Assembly (NCBI RefSeq): GCF_003852515.1
Contig: NZ_QAJK01000076.1
Coordinates: forward strand, 1 to 64,000
DNA length: 64,000 bases
Source of the DNA: Variovorax sp. KBW07
GTDB lineage: Bacteria; Pseudomonadota; Gammaproteobacteria; Burkholderiales; Burkholderiaceae_C
Reading direction: 5' to 3'
Numbering within the stretch: position 1 is the first letter of the stretch; every line of letters begins with the position of its first letter. Of the stretch, positions 44,246 to 54,796 are shown piece by piece. The translations under genes were made by a program, and so were the position numbers. Below the pieces are notes generated by a model. The model was not told the origin of the DNA and ran no database searches. It saw only the letters and a list, made by a program, of their open reading frames with translations.

Positions 44246-44992
44246 GTGGATCGAATGTTGTACGTCGCCATGAGCGGCGCCAAGCAGGCCATGGAGCATC
44301 AGGCCTCGGTCGCCAACAACATGGCGAACGTCTCGACGCCCGGCTTCCGCGCGCAGGTGGCCAACTTCCGTGCCGTGCCCGTGGTCGGCCAGGAAGCGCC
44401 CACGCGCGCCTTCGTGGCCGCCACCACGCCCGGTGCCGACTTCACGCACGGCCCGCTCACCGAAACCGGCCGCGCACTCGACGTGGCCGTGAGCGGCGAA
44501 GGCTGGCTGGTGGTGCAAACCGCCGATGGCGGCGAGGCCTACACCCGCGTCGGCAACCTGCAGATCGGTGCCGACGGGCAGCTCACCACCATGGGCGGAC
44601 GCCAGGTGGTGGGCGACAACGGCGCGCTGACCGTGCCGCCGGGCTCCGCCGTGAGCATTGCTTCCAACGGGCTGGTGGGTTCGCGCGATGCGGCATCGAC
44701 CACGCTCACGGGCATTGCCGAAGTCGGCCGCCTCAAGCTGGTCAACCCGCCGACCACCGACCTCGTGCGCGGTGACGACGGCCTGTTCCGCATGCGCGAA
44801 GGCCTGCCGCCCGCCGAGGCCGACGAGGCCGTCACGCTGGTCGCCGGCGCGATCGAGGGCAGCAACGTCAATCCGGTCGAGGCCATGGTGGCCATGATCG
44901 CCAACGCGCGCAGCTTCGAGATGCAGATGAAGTCGCTGCAGACCGCCGACACCAACGCGCAATCGGCCAACAAGCTGCTGGCATACGGCTGA
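44246..44992 (+). CDS. flgF: flagellar rod protein FlgF
   Basis: 248 residues starting at GTG ([16 protein letters not shown]), supported by an AGGA ribosome site and by the usual MDR/MDH start of the family. Rod-type N-terminus ([23 protein letters not shown]) and C-terminus ([21 protein letters not shown]). Confidence 0.95.
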   Translation: MDRMLYVAMSGAKQAMEHQASVANNMANVSTPGFRAQVANFRAVPVVGQEAPTRAFVAATTPGADFTHGPLTETGRALDVAVSGEGWLVVQTADGGEAYTRVGNLQIGADGQLTTMGGRQVVGDNGALTVPPGSAVSIASNGLVGSRDAASTTLTGIAEVGRLKLVNPPTTDLVRGDDGLFRMREGLPPAEADEAVTLVAGAIEGSNVNPVEAMVAMIANARSFEMQMKSLQTADTNAQSANKLLAYG

Positions 44993-45038
44993 TTCCCGGC
45001 CCGCCGCCCCGCAACACACCCGCAGGATTCTCCAGAAA

Positions 45039-45821
45039 ATGATTCGCTCCCTCTACATCGCCAAGACCGGCCTGGATGCCCAGCAGACCCAGCTGGACGT
45101 CGTGTCCAACAACCTGGCCAACGTCGGTACCACCGGCTTCAAGCGCAGCCGCGCCGTGTTCGAAGACCTGGTCTACCAGAACCTGCGCCAGGTCGGCGGC
45201 CAGAGCTCCGACCAGACCCGCCTGCCTTCGGGCCTGCAGATCGGCACCGGCGTGCACGTGGTCGCCACCGAGCGCATCCACTCGCAAGGCAACCTCACCA
45301 AGACCGACAAGCCCACCGACGTCGCCATCAACGGCAGCGGCTTCTTCCAGGTGCTGATGCCCGACGGCACCACCTCGTACACGCGCGACGGCTCGTTCCA
45401 GACCGACCGCGACGGCCAGCTGGTCACGGCCAGCGGCTTCCCGGTGCAGCCAGCCATCACCATTCCGGCGAACGCCACCAGCATCACCGTGGGCCGCGAC
45501 GGCATCGTGTCGGTGGTGCAGGCGGGCGGAACCAACACCGTGCAGATCGGCCAGCTGCAGCTTGCGACCTTCGTCAACCCGACGGGCCTGCAGAGCAAGG
45601 GCGAGAACCTGTATGCGGAAACCGATGCCTCGGGCGCACCCAACCAGGTGAACCCCGGCGTCGATGGCGCCGGCGTGCTGAGCCAGGGCTACGTGGAAGC
45701 CTCGAACGTGAACGTGGTGGAAGAGCTGGTCAACATGATCGCCACCCAGCGTTCGTACGAGATCAACAGCAAGGCCGTCCAGACTTCCGACCAGATGCTG
45801 CAGCGCCTGGCGCAGATGTGA
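45039..45821 (+). CDS. flgG: flagellar distal rod protein FlgG
   Basis: 260 residues, [43 protein letters not shown] at the N-terminus (about 1-43) and [30 protein letters not shown] at the C-terminus. Canonical distal rod protein; its stop codon overlaps the flgH start (TGATG). Confidence 0.97.
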   Translation: MIRSLYIAKTGLDAQQTQLDVVSNNLANVGTTGFKRSRAVFEDLVYQNLRQVGGQSSDQTRLPSGLQIGTGVHVVATERIHSQGNLTKTDKPTDVAINGSGFFQVLMPDGTTSYTRDGSFQTDRDGQLVTASGFPVQPAITIPANATSITVGRDGIVSVVQAGGTNTVQIGQLQLATFVNPTGLQSKGENLYAETDASGAPNQVNPGVDGAGVLSQGYVEASNVNVVEELVNMIATQRSYEINSKAVQTSDQMLQRLAQM

Positions 45822-46528
45822 TGCGGGGCGCGCGCTTTCTTCATCGGGGTGTCTTCTTGCGGGCGCTGCTGCTGGTGCTGGCCACCGTGCTGGCCGCGGG
45901 CTGCGCGCAGGTGCCGCGCGAGCCGCTGGTGCACCAGCCGATGACCGCGCGCGCCGATTCGTATGCCGCCAACCAGGCGCGGCGCGCCCCCGGCGCGATC
46001 TTCCAGGACGGGCCCGGCGCCAACGCGCTGTTCGAAGACCGCCGTCCGCGCAACGTGGGCGACATCCTGACCATCCTGATCAGCGAAAAGGTCAACGCCA
46101 CCAAGAACTCCGGCGCCAATGCGAGCCGCAGCGGTGGCACCACCGGTGTGTTCGCGGGCATTCCGAAGTTGATCGGCGGCCTGCTCGACGGGCAGGACAC
46201 CAAGCTCTCGGGCACCAACACGCTCAACGCCAAGGGCGGCGCCAATGCCAACAACACCTTCAACGGCGTGATCACGGTCACCGTGACGGACGTGATGGGC
46301 AACGGCAACCTGCTGGTGAGCGGCGAAAAACAGATGGGCATCAACCAGGGCACCGAGTACATCCGCTTCTCGGGCGTGGTGAACCCGCGCACCGTTTCCG
46401 GCAACAACACCGTGCCGTCGACCCTGGTGGCCGACGCACGCATCGAATACTCGGCCAAGGGCTATATCGACGAAGCGCAGCACATGGGCTGGATGCAGCG
46501 CTTCTTCCTCAACGTGATGCCGTTCTGA
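45821..46528 (+). CDS. flgH: flagellar L-ring lipoprotein FlgH
   Basis: 235 residues. The type II signal peptide ends with the lipobox [10 protein letters not shown]. The L-ring body has [21 protein letters not shown] and [31 protein letters not shown] (about 185-215). It forms the outer-membrane L ring around the rod. A GTG three bases upstream is an alternative start. Confidence 0.95.
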   Translation: MRGARFLHRGVFLRALLLVLATVLAAGCAQVPREPLVHQPMTARADSYAANQARRAPGAIFQDGPGANALFEDRRPRNVGDILTILISEKVNATKNSGANASRSGGTTGVFAGIPKLIGGLLDGQDTKLSGTNTLNAKGGANANNTFNGVITVTVTDVMGNGNLLVSGEKQMGINQGTEYIRFSGVVNPRTVSGNNTVPSTLVADARIEYSAKGYIDEAQHMGWMQRFFLNVMPF

Positions 46529-46530
46529 AC

Positions 46531-47739
46531 ATGACTAACCCCCAGGCTTCGCGCACTTCGTGTCGCTGCTCCAACCCCCTTGCAGGGGGCGATACCTGCG
46601 GCCCGGCAAAGCCGGTTCCGCGGTATCCCACGAATGTTTCGGCTCGCTTGCGCATCGCCTTGCTGGGCGTGGTGGCGGCCTTGCTCTTTTCTCCCGCACA
46701 CGCGGAGCGTCTCAAGGAGCTCGCGAACATCCAGGGCGTGCGCGACAACCCGCTGATCGGCTACGGCCTGATGGTGGGCCTGGACGGCACGGGCGACCAG
46801 ACCATGCAGACGCCGTTCACCACGCAGAGCCTGAACAACATGCTGCAGCAGCTGGGCATCACGATCCCGCAGGGCGTGAACATGCAGCTGAAGAACGTGG
46901 CGGCGGTCATGGTGACGGCCACGCTGCCTTCGTTCGCGCGGCCGGGGCAGAACATCGACGTCACGGTGTCGTCGATGGGCAATGCCAAGAGCCTGCGCGG
47001 CGGCACGCTGCTCATGACGCCGCTGAAGGGCGTTGACGGCGCGACCTATGCGGTGGCGCAGGGCAACATGGTGGTCGGCGGCGCGGGCGCCGCGGCCAAC
47101 GGCAGCAAGGTGCAGGTCAACCAGCTGAGCTCGGGGCGCATTCCCGCCGGGGCGCTGGTGGAGCGCACGGTCGAGGCACCGGTGGGCGCCGAAGGCACCT
47201 TCACCATCGAGCTCAACCGCTCCGACTTCGGCACCGCGCAGCGTGCCATGGACGCCATCAACCGGCAGTTCGGGCCCGGCACGGCCGAGGCCATGGACGC
47301 CCGCGTGATCCGCGTGCAGGCGCCGGAACCGCAGCGCCGCGTGGGCTTCCTCGCGCAGCTGCAAGACCTCGAAGTGACGCCGACGCAGGCCGGCGCGCGC
47401 GTGGTGGTCAACGCACGCACGGGCTCGGTCGTCATGAACCAGGCGGTCCGCGTGAAGGACTGCGCCGTGGCGCACGGCAACCTGTCGGTGGTCATCAACA
47501 CCGAGCCGGTGATCAGCCAGCCGGGCGCGCTCTCGGGCGGCAGCACGGTGGTGGCGCAGACCTCGCAGATTTCCGTCAACCAGGGCGGCGGCGCCATCCA
47601 GATGGTGCGCGGCGGCGCTTCGCTCGCCGATGTGGTGAAGGGCCTGAACAGCCTGGGCGCCAACCCGCAGGACCTGGTGTCGATCCTGCAGGCCATGAAG
47701 TCGGCCGGCGCGCTGAGCGCCGAACTCGAGATCATCTGA
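46531..47739 (+). CDS. flgI: flagellar P-ring protein FlgI, with anomalous 5' end
   Basis: 402 residues from the ATG. The mature protein is canonical ([51 protein letters not shown], ending [10 protein letters not shown]) and forms the periplasmic P ring. The signal peptide core is [19 protein letters not shown]. The first 39 residues ([20 protein letters not shown] onward) derive from a dispersed repeat and do not look like a signal sequence. A TTG at 46648 would restore a normal 20-residue signal peptide but has no clear ribosome site. The start is therefore uncertain; the rest is firm. Confidence 0.9.
   Translation: MTNPQASRTSCRCSNPLAGGDTCGPAKPVPRYPTNVSARLRIALLGVVAALLFSPAHAERLKELANIQGVRDNPLIGYGLMVGLDGTGDQTMQTPFTTQSLNNMLQQLGITIPQGVNMQLKNVAAVMVTATLPSFARPGQNIDVTVSSMGNAKSLRGGTLLMTPLKGVDGATYAVAQGNMVVGGAGAAANGSKVQVNQLSSGRIPAGALVERTVEAPVGAEGTFTIELNRSDFGTAQRAMDAINRQFGPGTAEAMDARVIRVQAPEPQRRVGFLAQLQDLEVTPTQAGARVVVNARTGSVVMNQAVRVKDCAVAHGNLSVVINTEPVISQPGALSGGSTVVAQTSQISVNQGGGAIQMVRGGASLADVVKGLNSLGANPQDLVSILQAMKSAGALSAELEII
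46545..46635. repeat. dispersed GC-rich repeat inside the flgI 5' region
   Basis: Contains CTTCGCGCACTTCG, a hairpin CCCCCTTGCAGGGGG and GCGGCCCGGCAAAGCCGG, related to the repeat at 20560-20628 (shared CTTCGCG, TCGCTGC, C-run/G-run hairpin, GCGGCCCGGCA). Here it occupies the flgH-flgI junction and is in frame with flgI. Confidence 0.65.
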
Positions 47740-47749
47740 GGCCGCGCGC

Positions 47750-48778
47750 ATGACCATCTCGACCAACACTTCGAGTGCGAGCGCGTGGACCGGCACCGAC
47801 GCCGCCAGCCGCGCCAGCGCGCTCGACCAGCGCTTTGCCCTGGACGTGCAGGGCGTCGATGCCCTGCGACGCACCGTGCGCACCTCGCCCGAAGAAGGGC
47901 TGCAGCAGGTCTCGCGCCAGTTCGAGGCCCTGTTCATGAACATGGTGCTCAAGAGCATGCGCGAAGCCACGCCGTCGAGCGGCATGCTCGACAGCCAGGA
48001 CCAGAAGGTCTACCTCTCGATGTTCGACCAGCAGCTCACGCAGAACCTTTCGGGTCGCGGCGTGGGGCTGGCCGAGGCGATGCTGGCGCAATTGCGCCGG
48101 CAGCTGCCGGCAGGCGCGCCCGACGCCGAGGCCGACGCCGAGATCGGCGTCAAGCCCATGTCGCTGGAGCCGCGCGGCGGCTTGCCGTACACATCCACAT
48201 ACGGTCCGCGCGCGGGCATTCCCATCGGCTCCGCGCCGAGCGGCCGCGTATCGACCGCCGCCGACCTGGGCGTGTACCAGTTCAATGGCGAGCGCCGTGC
48301 GCCTGCCGCAGCCAATGCATCGCTGCAAGGCAACGTCGACGAGTTCGTGGGCCGCATGGGCGCGTCGGCCCAGGTGGCCAGTGCCGCGAGCGGCGTGCCC
48401 GCGCCGCTGATCCTGGCGCAGGCCGCGCTGGAGTCCGGCTGGGGCAAGCGCGAGATTCGCGCCGACGACGGCACGCAGAGCTTCAACCTCTTCGGCATCA
48501 AGGCCGACCGCGGCTGGAAGGGCGCGACGGTCGAGACCACCACCACCGAGTACGTCGACGGCGAGCCGCAGAAGGTGCGCGCCAAGTTCAGGGCCTATGC
48601 CTCGTACGACGAAGCCTTTACCGATTACGCGCGCTTCATTACCCGCAACCCCCGCTACGCCAACGTGCTGGCCACCGACGACCCGAACGAGGCCGCGCAC
48701 GGCCTGCAGCGCGCGGGCTACGCCACCGATCCGAAGTACGGCGAGAAGCTGGTTCGCATCATGCAGAAGTTCGGCTGA
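47750..48778 (+). CDS. flgJ: flagellar rod-cap/peptidoglycan hydrolase FlgJ
   Basis: 342 residues with two domains. N-terminal rod-cap part: [25 protein letters not shown]-terminal glucosaminidase part: [37 protein letters not shown] with the catalytic Glu in LESGWGK. FlgJ helps assemble the rod and cuts peptidoglycan for its passage. It is the last flg gene before the chemotaxis block. Confidence 0.95.
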   Translation: MTISTNTSSASAWTGTDAASRASALDQRFALDVQGVDALRRTVRTSPEEGLQQVSRQFEALFMNMVLKSMREATPSSGMLDSQDQKVYLSMFDQQLTQNLSGRGVGLAEAMLAQLRRQLPAGAPDAEADAEIGVKPMSLEPRGGLPYTSTYGPRAGIPIGSAPSGRVSTAADLGVYQFNGERRAPAAANASLQGNVDEFVGRMGASAQVASAASGVPAPLILAQAALESGWGKREIRADDGTQSFNLFGIKADRGWKGATVETTTTEYVDGEPQKVRAKFRAYASYDEAFTDYARFITRNPRYANVLATDDPNEAAHGLQRAGYATDPKYGEKLVRIMQKFG

Positions 48779-48837
48779 GCCGTTCGCGGCCATCGTTTCA
48801 TTCGCACGCGGCGGGACACACCACGCAAAGGAACACC

Positions 48838-49365
48838 ATGCAAGAGATCGCAGGCACCCAGAGACCCCAGGCCCAGCGGCATGCGCCGCAAGGCAGCGCC
48901 GCCACCACCGCGCCCCGCCTGGAGGTGGTGACCTTCAAGCTGGGCGAAGAGGAATACGGCATCGACATCCAGAAGGTGCAGGAGCTTCGCGGCTACGACG
49001 CGGTGACGCGCATCGCCAACGCGCCGGAATACATCAAGGGTGTTGTGAACCTGCGCGGGATCATCGTGCCGATCATCGACATGCGCATCAAGTTCGAGCT
49101 GGGCGACCCGACGTACGACCAGTTCACGGTGGTGATCGTGCTGAACATCGGTGGCCGCGTGGTGGGCATGGTGGTGGACAGCGTGTCGGACGTGATCACC
49201 CTGACGGCCGAGCAGATCAAGCCGGCGCCGGAGATGGGCTCGGTGCTGGACACCGACTACCTGATCGGGCTGGGCACGCTGGATGAGCGGATGCTGATTT
49301 TGGTGGACATCGACCGGCTGATGTCGAGCGATGAGATGGGGCTCATCGAGAAGATCGCGGCCTGA
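48838..49365 (+). CDS. cheW: chemotaxis adaptor CheW (copy 1)
   Basis: 175 residues, AAGGA ribosome site. An N-terminal variable tail (about 26 residues) precedes the CheW SH3-like domain: [35 protein letters not shown] and [19 protein letters not shown]. CheW links receptors to the kinase CheA; cheA is not in this window. Residues from RLEVVTF to DEMGL are identical to the second CheW at 56438-56959. Confidence 0.95.
   Translation: MQEIAGTQRPQAQRHAPQGSAATTAPRLEVVTFKLGEEEYGIDIQKVQELRGYDAVTRIANAPEYIKGVVNLRGIIVPIIDMRIKFELGDPTYDQFTVVIVLNIGGRVVGMVVDSVSDVITLTAEQIKPAPEMGSVLDTDYLIGLGTLDERMLILVDIDRLMSSDEMGLIEKIAA
48916..49344 (+). repeat. cheW core duplicate, copy 1
   Basis: 429 bp matching 56507-56935, with about a dozen differences, all synonymous. 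Flanking 5' and 3' ends of the two genes are unrelated. Confidence 0.9.
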
Positions 49366-49447
49366 CAGGGCATCGGCGAGATCCAGAAAAAAGAGAAATC
49401 GAAACCGCACAACAACGACACAGAGGTTCGAGAGGAGACACGAAAAA

Positions 49448-51010
49448 ATGAAAGACTGGACGATCGGAACGCGCATGGGCGCCGGCTTTGCGCTGGTGCT
49501 GGCGCTGCTGGTGGCCACGGCGGGCGTCGGCGTGCTGCGGTTGCAGGGCGTGGGCGAGGCCACGCAGGAGATGGCCCAGCGCTCGCTGGTGAAAGAGCGC
49601 CTGGCCGCGGCCTGGCAACTGGGCACCAGTACCAACAGCGTGCGCACCTTCTCGCTGCTCAAGAGCAACGACGCCGACGTGCAGGCCTACCTGCAGAAGA
49701 ACATCGCCGCCACCAGCACCGTGATTTCGGAGACGCAGAAGAAGCTCGAAGACATGCTGGCGTCGCCGGAAGAGCTGGCACTGAGCGCCGACATCAAGAA
49801 AAAGCGCGGCGACTATGTCGAGCTGCGCAACCAGATACTGAAGCTCAAGGCCGAGGGCCAGCGCGACGAAGCCGCCAAGCTCACCGACACCCGGCTGCTG
49901 GCCGCGCTCGACAGCTACGACGCGAGCATTCGCGCCATGCTGGCGCACCAGCAACAGGAGATCGACCGCACCGCCGCCGCCATCGATGCGCAGTACCGCT
50001 CGGGCCGCGTCTACCTGATTGCATTGGCCGTGTTCGCGCTCGCGTTGGGCTCGGTGCTCGCATGGCTGCTGACGCGCAGCATCGTGCAGCCGATTGCCGA
50101 GGCGCTGCTGATTGCCGAAACCGTGGCGGCCGGCGATCTGAGCCAGGAATTCGAGACCGAGCGCGGCGGTGATTTTGGCCGGCTGTTGCGCGGCATGGGC
50201 GAGATGGAAGACACGCTCACCGACCTCGTGACACGCATCAAGACCTCCACCGATTCGATCGCTGTGGCGTCCCGCGAGATTGCGGCGGGCAACCAGGACC
50301 TGTCGTCGCGCACCGAGCAGCAGGCCAGCTCGCTGGAGCAGACGGCGGCGTCGATGGAAGAGCTGACTTCGACCGTGAAGCAGAACGCCGACAACGCACG
50401 CCAGGCCAACCAGCTGGCGGTGTCGGCTTCGGCCGTGGCGGTGAAGGGAGGCAACGTGGTGTCGCAGGTGGTGGGCACCATGGGTTCGATCAACGACTCG
50501 TCGCGCAAGATCGTCGACATCATCGGCGTGATTGACGGCATTGCGTTCCAGACGAACATCCTCGCACTGAATGCGGCCGTGGAAGCGGCGCGCGCGGGCG
50601 AGCAGGGCAAGGGCTTTGCGGTGGTGGCGTCGGAAGTTCGCAGCCTTGCGCAACGTTCGGCCGCAGCGGCAAAGGAAATCAAGACGCTGATTGGCGATTC
50701 CGTGGAGAAGGTCGAAGAGGGCAGCAAGCAAGTGGCTGAAGCGGGTCGCACGATGGACGAGATTGTCGGCAGCGTGAGGCGCGTGACCGACATCATGGGC
50801 GAGATCACGGCGGCGAGCCAGGAGCAGACGTCGGGCATCGAGCAGATCAACCAGGCCATCACGCAGATGGACCAGGTGACGCAGCAGAACGCGGCACTGG
50901 TCGAAGAAGCATCGGCCGCGGCGCAGTCGTTGCAGGAGCAGGCCGACAGCCTCGTGCAGGCCGTGAGCACGTTCAAGCTCGACGCCGACGACAACGCCCC
51001 GGTGGCCTGA
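49448..51010 (+). CDS. methyl-accepting chemotaxis protein 1
   Basis: 520 residues, GAGGAG ribosome site. TM1 about 11-31, periplasmic four-helix-bundle-type sensor about 32-185, TM2 about 186-208, HAMP, then the signalling hairpin with tip motif [20 protein letters not shown]. Methylation helices contain [13 protein letters not shown] and [12 protein letters not shown]. It ends [10 protein letters not shown] without the aromatic CheR-docking pentapeptide. First receptor after cheW; it differs from the others by an Ala in [11 protein letters not shown] and by the retained [10 protein letters not shown]. Confidence 0.95.
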   Translation: MKDWTIGTRMGAGFALVLALLVATAGVGVLRLQGVGEATQEMAQRSLVKERLAAAWQLGTSTNSVRTFSLLKSNDADVQAYLQKNIAATSTVISETQKKLEDMLASPEELALSADIKKKRGDYVELRNQILKLKAEGQRDEAAKLTDTRLLAALDSYDASIRAMLAHQQQEIDRTAAAIDAQYRSGRVYLIALAVFALALGSVLAWLLTRSIVQPIAEALLIAETVAAGDLSQEFETERGGDFGRLLRGMGEMEDTLTDLVTRIKTSTDSIAVASREIAAGNQDLSSRTEQQASSLEQTAASMEELTSTVKQNADNARQANQLAVSASAVAVKGGNVVSQVVGTMGSINDSSRKIVDIIGVIDGIAFQTNILALNAAVEAARAGEQGKGFAVVASEVRSLAQRSAAAAKEIKTLIGDSVEKVEEGSKQVAEAGRTMDEIVGSVRRVTDIMGEITAASQEQTSGIEQINQAITQMDQVTQQNAALVEEASAAAQSLQEQADSLVQAVSTFKLDADDNAPVA

Positions 51011-51017
51011 AGCACCC

Positions 51018-51302
51018 GTGTTGCGCTCGCGTTTCAACCCGAAGATCGCTCTTCGCCTCGCTCTCTGTTCCACCGTCCTGCTGTTGCTGCTGGCGGCGGC
51101 ACTGGTCCTTGGTTTCCAGGCCGGCTCCGGCGAAGACTGGGCCTACCAGGCGCTGCTGGCCCTGGCCGCTGGTGCACTGCTTGCCGGCATTGCCATCGCA
51201 TGGCTGGTCACGCATTCGATCACTCGATCGACCCACGACGCCGAGAAGGTCGCGAAGCGGCTGGACCGGGTCTTTCAACATGTGAATGCCAAGGATTCCT
51301 GA
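51018..51302 (+). CDS. 94-residue receptor-like membrane stub
   Basis: Starts at GTG 7 nt after receptor 1. Two membrane helices ([19 protein letters not shown] and [20 protein letters not shown]) joined by a loop of about ten residues, then [22 protein letters not shown], which resembles the TM2/HAMP start of the neighbouring receptors ([22 protein letters not shown]). There is no sensor and no signalling domain. It may be a receptor remnant or a small membrane partner; it keeps an open frame and correct spacing to the next gene. Function unknown. Confidence 0.6.
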   Translation: MLRSRFNPKIALRLALCSTVLLLLLAAALVLGFQAGSGEDWAYQALLALAAGALLAGIAIAWLVTHSITRSTHDAEKVAKRLDRVFQHVNAKDS

Positions 51303-51309
51303 AAGCGCC

Positions 51310-53049
51310 ATGAACACCCTTTCCAATCTCAAGATCGGCACCCGTCTCGGCATGGGCTTTGCCACGGTGCTGTTGCTGTTGGCGGCCCTGGTCGGCCTGG
51401 GCCTCAATTCAATGGCCGACATCCAGGCGCGGCTCAATGGCATCGTGACCGGCAACAACGTCAAGGTGAGCGCGGTCAATGCGATGGTGGATGCGATCCG
51501 CGACATCGCGATCTTCGACAGCAACCTGATCCTGCTGACCGAGGAAGCCGCCATGCGCGAGGAGGTCAAGAAGATCGGCGCCGCGCGGGACCGCTTTGCC
51601 AAGGGCCGCGAGACACTCACGAAGCTGCTGGTCACGCCCGATGGCAAGGCACTGCTCTCCCGGGTCGAAGAGCGGCTGGGCGTGCTCGTGCCCTTGAACA
51701 CCCAACTGACTGACCTGGGCCTGCAGAACAAGAACGAGGAAGCGACGCAGCTGTTCGTGACCAAGTTTCAGCCGGCCGTCCAGTCGCTGGTGGATGTGCT
51801 CAATGAAATGATCGTGCACGAAACCGCGCTGTCGGCGCGGGCCAACGAACAGGCCATTGCCGAGTATGCATGGGCGCGCAACCTGATGCTCGTGCTGGGC
51901 GGCATCGCGGTGCTGGTGGGCGCCGCGATCGCGTGGTTCATCACGCGATCGATCACGCGGCCCATCGGCGAAGCGGTAGAGGTGGCCGAGAAGGTGGCGG
52001 CGGGCGACATCAGTTCGCGCATCGAGGTGCAGTCGAAGGACGAGACCGGCCGGTTGATGTCCGCGCTGAAGGCGATGAACGAGAGCCTGGTGAGGATCGT
52101 CAGCGACGTGCGCACGGGTACGGACACGATCGCGACGGCTTCGGGGCAGATTGCTTCGGGGAACCAGGATCTTTCTTCGCGCACGGAAGAGCAGGCCAGT
52201 TCGCTGGAGCAGACGGCTGCTTCGATGGAGGAGCTGACTTCGACGGTGAAACAGAACGCGGACAACGCGCGTCAGGCGAACCAACTGGCTGTGTCGGCTT
52301 CGGAAGTGGCGGTCAAGGGCGGCAGCGTCGTGTCCCAAGTGGTCGACACGATGGGCTCGATCAATGCATCGTCCAAGAAGATCGTGGACATCATCGGTGT
52401 CATCGATGGCATCGCTTTCCAGACGAACATCCTGGCTTTGAATGCAGCTGTGGAAGCGGCTCGCGCTGGCGAGCAAGGCCGTGGCTTTGCGGTGGTGGCT
52501 TCGGAAGTTCGCAGCCTGGCGCAGCGTTCGGCCGCAGCGGCCAAGGAAATCAAGACCCTCATTGGTGACTCGGTGGAGAAGGTCGAAGAGGGCAGCAAGC
52601 AAGTGGCCGAAGCCGGCCGCACCATGGAAGAGATCGTTGGCAGCGTCAAGCGTGTGACGGACATCATGGGCGAGATCACCGCGGCGAGCCAGGAACAAAC
52701 GTCCGGCATCGAACAGATCAACCAGGCCATCACGCAGATGGACCAGGTGACGCAGCAGAACGCTGCATTGGTCGAAGAAGCCTCGGCCGCAGCGCAATCG
52801 CTGCAAGAGCAAGCCGGCAGCCTCGTGCAAGCCGTGAGCATCTTCAAGCTCGATTCCAACGCCGTCCCCACGCCACCGCGTCCCGGCTTCAAGCACCTCA
52901 CGCCGATCCCACAGCCTTCCAAGGCCGCGAAACCCGCGCCCAAGCCACGCGCCAAGTCGCTCCCCGCCACTCGCCGCGAGCCCGGCACGGGCGCCGCCCC
53001 GCAACTGGCCATGAGCAACGACGCCAAAGGCGACTGGACCGAATTTTGA
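51310..53049 (+). CDS. methyl-accepting chemotaxis protein 2
   Basis: 579 residues from [19 protein letters not shown]1 about 13-33, sensor to about 188, TM2 about 190-212, HAMP ([19 protein letters not shown]), signalling module from about residue 275, then a Pro/Lys-rich linker ([18 protein letters not shown]) and the terminal pentapeptide DWTEF, a match to the CheR/CheB docking motif (aromatic-x-x-aromatic). It begins 7 nt after the stub gene, so the three genes are co-transcribed. Confidence 0.95.
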   Translation: MNTLSNLKIGTRLGMGFATVLLLLAALVGLGLNSMADIQARLNGIVTGNNVKVSAVNAMVDAIRDIAIFDSNLILLTEEAAMREEVKKIGAARDRFAKGRETLTKLLVTPDGKALLSRVEERLGVLVPLNTQLTDLGLQNKNEEATQLFVTKFQPAVQSLVDVLNEMIVHETALSARANEQAIAEYAWARNLMLVLGGIAVLVGAAIAWFITRSITRPIGEAVEVAEKVAAGDISSRIEVQSKDETGRLMSALKAMNESLVRIVSDVRTGTDTIATASGQIASGNQDLSSRTEEQASSLEQTAASMEELTSTVKQNADNARQANQLAVSASEVAVKGGSVVSQVVDTMGSINASSKKIVDIIGVIDGIAFQTNILALNAAVEAARAGEQGRGFAVVASEVRSLAQRSAAAAKEIKTLIGDSVEKVEEGSKQVAEAGRTMEEIVGSVKRVTDIMGEITAASQEQTSGIEQINQAITQMDQVTQQNAALVEEASAAAQSLQEQAGSLVQAVSIFKLDSNAVPTPPRPGFKHLTPIPQPSKAAKPAPKPRAKSLPATRREPGTGAAPQLAMSNDAKGDWTEF

Positions 53050-53060
53050 GAAGAAAGGTC

Positions 53061-53087
53061 TCAAGTCTGGCGAACTGATGCCGATAA
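53061..53087 (+). promoter_or_regulatory. sigma-28 (FliA) promoter of receptor 3
   Basis: TCAAGTCT, 11-nt spacer, GCCGATAA. The -10 box is a perfect consensus. About 103 nt before the ATG of the next receptor gene. Confidence 0.85.
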
Positions 53088-53190
53088 CAGGGAGACGGCG
53101 TTGCCGCGGCGGCCCGTCTTGAATCCATTTCATGCCGGTGGCCCGCCGTGCGCCGCGGACACCGTCCCCCGTTATTGAAGGAAGAGAGCA

Positions 53191-54780
53191 ATGAGTTTGA
53201 AGGATCTGAAAATCGGCACGCGCCTGGGGCTCGGCTTCGCGGTGATGCTGTTGCTGATGGCTTTCATTGCCGGTACCGGCGTGCTGCGCCTGACCAACGT
53301 GGGCAATGCCACGGACGAGATGGTGGAAGGCGCGCTGGTCAAGGAACGGCTGGCGAGCGAATGGCTCAGCCTGCTGAAGTCGAACACCGTCGCCAACTTC
53401 GCGATGGTCAAGACCACCGATCCGGAGATTGCCGCCTACTTCGCCAAGATCCAGGCCGCGGGCTCGGCACGCATCACGCCCGCGCAGAAAAAGCTGGAGG
53501 CGATGCTCAGCACGCCCGAAGAAAAGAAGCTGTACGCCGACGTGGCCGCTGCGCGCGCCGTGGTGCTCGAGACGGTGGGCGTCCTCAACAAGCTGAAGGA
53601 CGAGAAGAAGCTCGACGAAGCCAATGTGCTGGTCGACACCAAGTTCACGGCCGCGCTGACCGTCTATGCCAACGCCGTCGAATCGCTGGCCAACCACCAG
53701 CGCGAACGGATCGACGCCGCCGCCAAGGGCATCACCGCCGACCACACGGCCGGCCGCACCACGCTGATCGTGCTGTCGGCCATTGCACTGGTGCTGGGCG
53801 CGCTGTTCGCATGGCGCCTGACGCTGGGCATCGTGCGCCCGCTGGGCCACGCGCTGGAAGTGGCCGAGACGGTGGCCGCGGGCGACCTGAGCGCCAACAT
53901 CCGCGTCGAAAGCCGCGACGAAGCCGGCCAGCTGATGCAGGCGCTGAAGGACATGAACGCGAGCCTGGCCAAGGTGGTGGGTGAAGTGCGCATGGGCACG
54001 GACACGATTGCCACGGCGTCGAGCCAGATCGCATCGGGGAACCAGGACTTGTCTTCGCGCACCGAGCAGCAGGCCAGTTCGCTGGAGCAGACGGCGGCGT
54101 CGATGGAAGAGCTGACTTCGACGGTGAAGCAGAACGCGGACAACGCGCGTCAGGCGAACCAGCTGGCTGTGTCGGCTTCGGAAGTTGCAGTGAAGGGTGG
54201 CAGCGTGGTGTCGCAAGTGGTCGACACGATGGGGTCGATCAATGCGTCGTCCAAGAAGATTGTCGACATCATCGGCGTCATCGATGGCATCGCCTTCCAG
54301 ACCAACATCCTGGCTTTGAATGCGGCTGTGGAAGCGGCTCGCGCTGGTGAACAAGGCCGTGGCTTCGCGGTCGTGGCTTCCGAAGTTCGCAGCCTTGCGC
54401 AACGCTCGGCAGCAGCAGCCAAGGAAATCAAGACCCTCATCGGCGACTCGGTAGAGAAGGTCGAAGAGGGCAGCAAGCAGGTGGCGGAAGCCGGCCGCAC
54501 CATGGACGAGATTGTCGGCAGCGTCAAGCGCGTGACCGACATCATGGGCGAGATCACGGCGGCGAGCCAGGAGCAGACGTCGGGCATCGAGCAGATCAAC
54601 CAGGCCATCACGCAGATGGACCAGGTCACGCAGCAGAACGCAGCGCTGGTCGAAGAAGCATCGGCCGCAGCCCAGTCGCTGCAGGAACAAGCCGGCAGCC
54701 TCTCGCAGGTCGTCGGCGTGTTCCGCCTCGGCGGCAACGGCAGCAGCGCGAGTACCGGCAACCAGCTGGCACTGGCCTGA
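53191..54780 (+). CDS. methyl-accepting chemotaxis protein 3
   Basis: 529 residues from [23 protein letters not shown] ribosome site. TM1 about 11-31, sensor about 32-188, TM2 ([18 protein letters not shown]), HAMP and signalling module. The sensor is closely related to receptor 6 (shared [18 protein letters not shown] and [11 protein letters not shown]). Ends [15 protein letters not shown], with no CheR-docking pentapeptide. It starts a new transcription unit with its own FliA promoter. Confidence 0.95.
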   Translation: MSLKDLKIGTRLGLGFAVMLLLMAFIAGTGVLRLTNVGNATDEMVEGALVKERLASEWLSLLKSNTVANFAMVKTTDPEIAAYFAKIQAAGSARITPAQKKLEAMLSTPEEKKLYADVAAARAVVLETVGVLNKLKDEKKLDEANVLVDTKFTAALTVYANAVESLANHQRERIDAAAKGITADHTAGRTTLIVLSAIALVLGALFAWRLTLGIVRPLGHALEVAETVAAGDLSANIRVESRDEAGQLMQALKDMNASLAKVVGEVRMGTDTIATASSQIASGNQDLSSRTEQQASSLEQTAASMEELTSTVKQNADNARQANQLAVSASEVAVKGGSVVSQVVDTMGSINASSKKIVDIIGVIDGIAFQTNILALNAAVEAARAGEQGRGFAVVASEVRSLAQRSAAAAKEIKTLIGDSVEKVEEGSKQVAEAGRTMDEIVGSVKRVTDIMGEITAASQEQTSGIEQINQAITQMDQVTQQNAALVEEASAAAQSLQEQAGSLSQVVGVFRLGGNGSSASTGNQLALA

Positions 54781-54796
54781 AAGCGGCAACAGGACC

